Assembly: GCA_037367405.1 (NCBI GenBank)
Contig: JAZKJV010004148.1
Span: 558,501-622,500, forward strand
Source of the DNA: Ottelia alismoides
Taxonomy: Eukaryota > Streptophyta > Magnoliopsida > Alismatales > Hydrocharitaceae
Reading direction: 5' to 3'
Length of the DNA stretch: 64,000 nt
A program made the translations under genes and the position numbers. The notes under the pieces are model-generated. The model was not told the DNA's origin and ran no database searches. It saw only the letters and a list, made by a program, of their open reading frames with translations. This document shows, one piece after another, positions 57,923-64,000 of this stretch. Every line of letters begins with the position of its first letter. Within the stretch, counting starts at the first letter, position 1.

Positions 57923-60900
57923 ATATAATACTTAAGCATTATGTATATATATATATATATTTATACAGTACAAATTTATTATATATATATATAGGTGTAT
58001 CTAAATATAATATAATATATACATATATATATATCCCTCTTTTTTTTATATCATATTAAGATTAAAGAGACTACATATTACTAGATATATATATATATAT
58101 ATAATATAATTTTTTTTTCTTTCTTTTTTTTTTGGATATATAGATATAGGTATATATACATAAAAGGGGTGTTATAATTTTCACAAAAATACTAAAAAAG
58201 AGTCAAAAATTCAGGAAAAGGATCTTTTTGGGATTTTCATGGCTTTTTACTGTTTTTTATAATTTTTTGGGTATTTTTGCAAATATTTTTAGCATTTTAA
58301 AATAGCTACATGATAGCAAACAGTGGACTAGGTACTGGCCGTCACAAAAATAGAGATTAAAAATAGCTAACAGCCTCAAAAATATTCCCCTTTAATTTTC
58401 TAATAACAATAATAAAATATAGCATAAGTAGGGCCTGAGTTTATATTTTTCTGATTTTCCTTTGATTTTTTATATTTTTTTGAAGTTTTTGGGTATTTTC
58501 GAATTTTTAAGGTTTTCTTTTTGAGATTTTTAGGGATTTTTGGTCTAACACTAATATAGGACAAAATACACTACATATAATGTTTTTGGAATTTTTCAGG
58601 GCATTTTCATATTTTTTTGGGACTTTATGAGATAGATAGGGACTTAAAGACAAGTTTTTGATTTTTAATAAATGCAGAAAGGCAACAAAATGCAAAACTA
58701 AAAATATGGCGTTCAAGCATGACCAAACAGGAGCTTAAGTCTATTTTCTCAAGATTTTTAGATTAAGTATGAAGCACAAAATAAATAGACAAAGCCTTCA
58801 AAAATTAAATGGCCTGGCAGGGGTATTTTTGCAAATAAAATACTTGGTAGGGGCATACATGCAAAAATTACAACAAAAAATACACTTTAACTTTTATTTG
58901 CAGGACCATTTCATAAATACAAGAACCCAGCAGGGGTTAGATGCAAAATGTCACGCGCCTCACGTGGTTGCCGCACGTGAGGCACGGAGGGACTAAAGTG
59001 TAAATATGTAAACCTCAGGGGGGTCCACTGCAATTGTTACGACTTATTTACAACGTAATACTTTATTTTTGGGTGTAAACTCTAAATACAAAAAGTAAGG
59101 GGTAGGGTATGAAATTTACCCCTAAAGAAGGCCTTGCATCCTGCGGCGCTGGGAGCGCCACTTATACACGTGGCAATCATATGACGGCGGACTTTGATTC
59201 GGCGATGAAGGGCTGGGATTAGAACGTCCCGGCTTATCTGACGGTGGGCGTGCTTCTTCATCGAACGGTTGGCGTGCAATCTGGGCCAGCCCTCTCGATC
59301 CAACGGTGCAGAAGGCACCTGGAAGAACTGGGAAGGAACTCGCCCTCGACGAGCTTCGATCGGGTAGCTCGGGCTCCTCCGGGCACCTCCCGCGCATCTG
59401 GAGCGTTCTGATCGTAGCTGGGAGGCTTCCGCGTCGTCTGACGGAGGTCTCAAGGCTCCTGGGGGCCTGAGTCGGTGGAGCGAGGTCGGAGAAGAAAGGG
59501 GCCCCCAGGAACCTCTTCCTGGTCAAAGCAAGCCCAGAAGGGCTCGATTCCTCGTGGTACCTGCACAGAAAGAACCGCGGGCGAGAGGGCTATCTCCTCG
59601 ACCCGGGGTTATGAAGCTGCGGTGCAAGATGGAGGTGGGCGGAAGGGCTCCGGCGAACGGCGGAGTTGGAACCCGGATTCGCCAAGACCAAGGGTCTTGG
59701 GTTGATCTGATGGTTGTGCGAGATGGAGAAGGCGACGAGGAACGAGATGGGATGATCAGGGCGGTCGGATACAGTGCGGTTTACAATGAAGAAGTCGCCG
59801 GAGCGGAGCTCCGGCGAACTTCGATTTTTGATTTTTACGCTAATGTGATCAACTAACAACTAAGCTAACTACTGGAATGAAATGCTAACATTGAAAACTA
59901 ACTAAGAACGCATTAAAAGGACAGCTCTTATACCTGGGGGCCTCCAGGGAGCAGGGCGGACGCCGGAGCTCCGCCGCGTCAAAATTCTCCTCCCTCCGGC
60001 CGAGTCTTGATGCTGAGCTACTCCCCCTGTCACGAGGAACAATCCAGGCACAAGATCTAGGCGTTAGGTTGGAATGAAAGTGGCCAAATTCGAGGAAGGA
60101 AGCGGAGCTTTTTATTTATACACATTGGCGAGTAGCCTTATTGACCGGCGATTATTTCATGATATAGAGAGCATTTGGTTGATCTGTAATTTCGGCGGGC
60201 ATCATGGAAGATTAGGGAACAAATCTTGTGAAGGAAGCGTTGTCGATTGATGGATGGTGTGCCCGGGAAAAAGGGAGGAAATCGGGGGAGTGGACTGTTC
60301 AGAGCTGCCAGGCGTGGGATGGGACAGTTGACCAGGGGGTCAACGTTGGCCGGCGTCTCATTGGGCCACGTAAGCCGCTACGAGACAAAATAGCAGGTCT
60401 GAAGGAAGATTGATTTATTTGACATCCGAAATGATTTTATTAATTTTTGCTTATAAAATAAAAAATGTGTATTATTTCATGTAGTATTTATTCCTGATTT
60501 TTATTGAATTTTTCGAGGTGTTTTGTTGTAGTTTTATTTTAGTAATGTGTATATGTATGTATTTACATGTATTTTTGGATATTTTATTTTTAATTTATTT
60601 CTTTTCTTTTATTATTTTCTTGGCTTATTTTATAAATTTATAACTTATTTTTGTGAGTATAAAGGTATTTTTGTTTGATTTTTATAAGTTTATTTGTATT
60701 TTTAAATAAATAGGTCTATGTATTTGTAAGTATATATATAGGTACTTCACCTATATATTATACACATTGTATTTATTTAATTAATTTTATGTGTTTTTAT
60801 TAAGGATTTGTATTTTTAATAGGACACATATACTATATACATTATTACAAAAATATAAGAGATTTGAATAATTAAAGAATGTTTTCCCCTTTTATTTGTG

Positions 60901-61716
60901 TGCATACTCCATATAGGTATCTTGCCCATATATATCACATAGTTTTATTTTATTTTCCAAATTATTTTTGGTTTTATTCTAATGCCAATTTGTACAGGAA
61001 TTATATACATTATCTACAGAATTCTAAAAATATGAGTTTATAAAAATAATGAATATTGAGTAAAATGAATATTTTAATCAGGTATTATGTACAAGAGGGG
61101 CCAAAAACCTAACTGCCACAGATGGACTCCAAAAATTATGAAACCAATTTTATAAAATAGTTTATGAAATGCTATATACAATTAAAGGTGAGTTTGGGTG
61201 ATTTGGAGTTTTTATTTGCAAGATGTGGGTCTGTGAAGTTGAGATGTTGGCTTTTTATTGTGTGTATAAAATGTACACTGGGTATTATTTTTACAAAAAC
61301 TCAATTTTGTATTTTTATTTACATTATTATCTACAACTTTTATGAACAAAGTTTCTTTATTTGATGAATAAATAATTATGCATAAAATAGGTGTCAAAAA
61401 TGCATAAAGGGATGAATAAATAAATGGGGTATTTATTGTATATCAGCCCTTATCTCCCCCTACTTTATTCCTTGTCGACCAATACCATGCTGGCCTTGGT
61501 CTCGGGGTTAGGGTCATAAAATATTTACAAAATTTTATTCCTTTTTCTTTTCTTCTCTTTATTCTATAATTTTGGCATTAAAAACCTTATTTAATGTACA
61601 ATTAATACAATGAGTAATGAATGCTATTATGTACAAATTAATGCTGTTTACATGCATTTGCCGGGGTTTTTGAGGCCAAAATGATAGAATAAAGGTGATG
61701 AAATGGAGATTCATCA
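57628..61716 (-). repeat. 5' LTR of element C
   Basis: It is 4,089 bp with minus-strand ends TGATGAATCTCC and CCTGTTATCA. The U5 end folds as TTCCACGAG...CTCGTGGGAA (57643-57703) next to the PBS. A TTA microsatellite lies at 57890-57921. The GC-rich middle (59110-60400) holds the promoter, the candidate intron and the hairpin at 59791-59822. Confidence 0.96.
60113..60370 (-). promoter_or_regulatory. LTR promoter driving element C
   Basis: In minus-strand order: CCAAT near 60364-60360, inverted W-box pair GTTGACC/GGTCAAC at 60344-60327, and TATAAATA at 60120-60113. The order matches A and B although intervening sequence has diverged. Transcription would run leftward through U5, PBS, leader, gag and pol. 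Confidence 0.7.
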
Positions 61717-61721
61717 GCCAC
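61717..61721. repeat. TSD of element C, right copy (GCCAC)
   Basis: Matches 42000-42004. Confidence 0.95.
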
Positions 61722-63788
61722 TAACTCGATTTTTTTCATCTTACATTCTCGATCTCTCCACGTTCACGTTCTATCCTCCACAATCTCTCAACTCCGGCTA
61801 CGCACGGTGGTCGGAGCATCGGATTCGATTCTTCCATTTTTCGTCGGATATCCGCTCACACATTCCGTTTTAATTTTGGGACCAAGTCATCATGATTGCA
61901 TCCTAATTTGTCTATAAATAAAAAGATTAAAACAATAAAAAAAATATTTGTTTCCTTTCTCTCTAACATTTGTTTTGCAGGATCATCTAAAAAATAGAAA
62001 AAAGAAATAAAAGAATACAAAAAAATTTATTCTCTGTTTACTATTTCTATTTTAAAAAATAATATTTTTTTTATTATTGCTATTTACATATAAAAAAATA
62101 TGAAAAAACCAAAAAAAATCCACAGGCGGTGCTCGACTCCAGCCACCCCCAGCCGCGGGCTCCAGCGTGTGGCGCCCCCGACCGCCCCCACGCCTGATCA
62201 CCGCTAGGGCCCCGCCGCCAGGAACCATTCGTCGAGCTACCTCCGGGCGGTGCACTAGCGGCGTTGTCCTCCACCGCCTGCAATTGCGTGCTCCAGGTAC
62301 GCGCCCATGCGCCCGCCCAGACCTCGACCTCGCCGCGCCACAATCCATCAGACCTTCTCCGTGCGTGTTGCCACGCGAGGTGGCGTGCTCACCTGACTGC
62401 TGCTATCCCCTCCAGCTGAAGACGCATGCATCTGTCCAGCAAACCCTCCGTGAACTCGAGCCAAACCGCACCCTCCGCCCCAACGGTGCTGCGCCTTCCG
62501 CATTACGCTGTTCCAACGCACTCCAACCCATGCCTCGACCTCGTCTGACGCCCGCACGCCACTACCACCGTCTGCGGCGGCCATATGTCATTACCATCTT
62601 CCTAGCCTGACCATGCCTCCTCCAGCCGATCGCCCACGTGCCGCGCACGTGCGGGGAGGAGGGGCGGCAGTGGCACATCTCCCTTGGGCCATCATGAAGA
62701 CATAAGCGAAGATAGAAAAGAGAACCCTAAGGCATTAAATTATTGATAAAATTACAACTCTACCCTGAAGGTTTCTGAGATTTCAAAAAGAGCCCCCACT
62801 TCAGCAAATCACTTGTAACTCACGTGTAATACTAGATAATTTACACTTTTAGTCCTCTACTTATTTCTGGTTATCGTTTTGTGAAAAAAACATTACATAT
62901 TTGCGGATCAGACCTTCATTTCCAAACATTATTTTGCAGCTCTCTTTATTGAAATAAATGTTTTCTTTGGTCAATAAAATTCCCAAAAATCATGATATGC
63001 TCCAGATGTTCTTATCTTCTAGTATAAATTTTTAATTGCATTTTATCAGAATTTGTTATTATTAAAAAAACAGTGTCTTTTACTCTTCATGAATTTATTA
63101 AATTCATAAAAATTTGAAAATTTTGCAAAAAATTCCAAAAAATTACTATATGTGTATTTTTACCGTGCTTTAATTTCTATCCAATTTTCACTCATTAATT
63201 CTTTTTCAAAACCCAAAAAATTAAAAAACACTAAAACTATTATAAAAATCATAGAAAATTCTACAAAAATCTAAAAGTCATGATTTCAGTTCCTGTTTGT
63301 AGATATTTGCATATATTTCATCATACAAATAATTGCTAGGAGTTTGGACATTAAAATATTTTTAAGTTGCAAATTACTCTAGGTTGTGCACTATTTCTCA
63401 TTTTTGCCACTAATTAAATTTTAGAAAAATACTAAATTAGAATCACTAAAAATTTGAAAAGTAGAGAATAATAAAAAATAAAAAAGTAAAAAAAATAAAA
63501 AATCCACAAAACCAAGGATAGTTTGCCTTTGAGATTCCTGCTTTTTCTTTTAATTGATTTTTGATTAATTATATAACCCTTGGGAATTGTAGCCTCCCTG
63601 ACTTCGATCCTGTCTGTTATACAAGTAAATAAGTAGCAAAACATTTCTCTTGCTCCACATTATTTTCTGTAATTATTTTGCAGTGAGAGAAGAAAAAAAT
63701 AAAAGTTATTTGTTTGTCGCGAGATTTTTTAGGATAATGATGACTTCTTATCATCCATTAACCGATCCTCGAAGATCCTGCCTCAACA
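61722..63788 (+). repeat. Old LTR D, right part
   Basis: Continues D after element C. A GC-rich core (61760-62700; cccacgtgccgcgcacgtg at 62624-62642) is followed by AT-rich U5-like sequence (62750-63700) with the same succession of words as A and B, such as 'aaaatttgaaaattttgcaaaaaattcc'. The end is uncertain: cgaagatcctgcctcaaca at 63770-63788 resembles B's LTR end gaagatcccagtcatca, while ttcttatca at 63743-63751 is an alternative. No PBS follows, so D is probably a solo or broken LTR. The 147-codon ORF at 62167-62610 lies in the GC-rich core and is not considered real. Confidence 0.58.
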
Positions 63789-64000
63789 GATGCATGTGTA
63801 TGATATACAATAAATAATCATGCAAGAAACAATATACTAATATGCCCTAAAAAATCCAAGTTTATGAACGATAAAAAGTTAGGTCAATTTCAGAGGCATT
63901 TGTGCAACAAATCTAATCAATTAGCAAAAGGCATTACGAGTCAAGGAGCAGTTGACACCATATATCTCAAAGTTTAACATGTTTAATTAAGTGTTGAAAC
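63789..64000. other. Flank without recognised feature
   Basis: AT-rich sequence in which no gene, repeat or LTR signal is seen. Confidence 0.5.

Larger units (their letters stand above)
42005..61716 (-). mobile_element. Element C: nearly complete Athila-type Ty3/gypsy retrotransposon
   Basis: A 19.7-kb element on the minus strand. Its order is 5' LTR (61716-57628), perfect tRNA-Asp PBS, 2.3-kb leader, gag, pol (protease-RT-RNase H-integrase), PPT-like hairpins, 3' non-coding region, PPT, 3' LTR (46100-42005), flanked by TSD GCCAC. The two LTRs differ by roughly 20 substitutions plus microsatellite length changes by eye, about 0.5 %. Athila assignment rests on the PBS, the integrase motif CHLPVEL and the Gag linker LRSGR. 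No env-like ORF is present. It is the likeliest protein donor for A/B-type elements, by inference. Confidence 0.96.

Noticed and set aside
62167..62610. A 147-codon plus-strand ORF
   Set aside because: It sits in the GC-rich core of old LTR D and resembles no protein; high GC content removes stop codons by chance.

Overview
This window is plant nuclear DNA made almost entirely of nested Athila-type Ty3/gypsy LTR retrotransposons. No cellular gene, rRNA, tRNA or CRISPR array is visible. Several things point to an angiosperm: primer-binding sites match the 3' end of plant tRNA-Asp, the long pol protein is Athila-like, and the LTRs carry plant promoter motifs (W-box, G-box, CCAAT, TATA). The GC-rich LTR cores are compatible with a monocot, but the species cannot be named.

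Layout, resolved by LTR termini and 5-bp target-site duplications (TSDs). (1) Element A, + strand, 1045-29383, TSD ACCCT, LTRs about 4.04 kb. (2) Element B, + strand, 5003-19317, TSD ATCTC, LTRs about 3.96 kb, inserted into the last 100 bp of A's 5' LTR. A and B have no gag or pol: they are large non-autonomous (LARD-like) derivatives. (3) Remnant M2, - strand, interrupted by A. It keeps a broken gag-protease and a 5' LTR ending near 41046, and has lost RT, RNase H and integrase. (4) Solo LTR S, 33092-36245, TSD GTAGC, inside M2 gag. (5) An old + strand LTR, D, 41047-41999 and 61722 to about 63788. (6) Element C, - strand, 42005-61716, TSD GCCAC, inserted in D. C is nearly complete, with a perfect tRNA-Asp PBS, a Gag domain ORF, an uninterrupted 1,322-aa protease-RT-RNase H-integrase ORF, and 4.09-kb LTRs that differ by roughly 0.5 % by eye. 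LTR pairs suggest C is youngest, then B (about 1-2 %), then A (about 5-8 %).

How the parts relate. A and B are collinear with C in the leader and in the 3' non-coding region, but where C has gag-pol they carry about 2.5 kb of non-coding sequence rich in inverted repeats. In that block five hairpin units repeat in a long-short-long-short-long order. In each unit the loop of the first hairpin (GAGGAC or GAGGGT class) is complementary to the loop of the last hairpin (GTCCTC or ACCCTC class). The class switches together in all ten units of the two elements. Stems also show compensatory changes between A and B.

A second structural system lies between pol (or the array) and the 3' LTR. Four or five hairpins built on TACTTAGGA / TCCTAAGTA each end in TATAGGGGGG, the same sequence as the true polypurine tract. 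It occurs in A, B, C and M2. A third element is a 22-nt leader hairpin about 420 nt downstream of the PBS, conserved with paired substitutions between the autonomous C and the non-autonomous A and B. It is a candidate packaging or dimerisation signal. Together these suggest, as inference, a family in which C-like elements supply proteins and A/B-like elements retain only RNA structures acting in cis.
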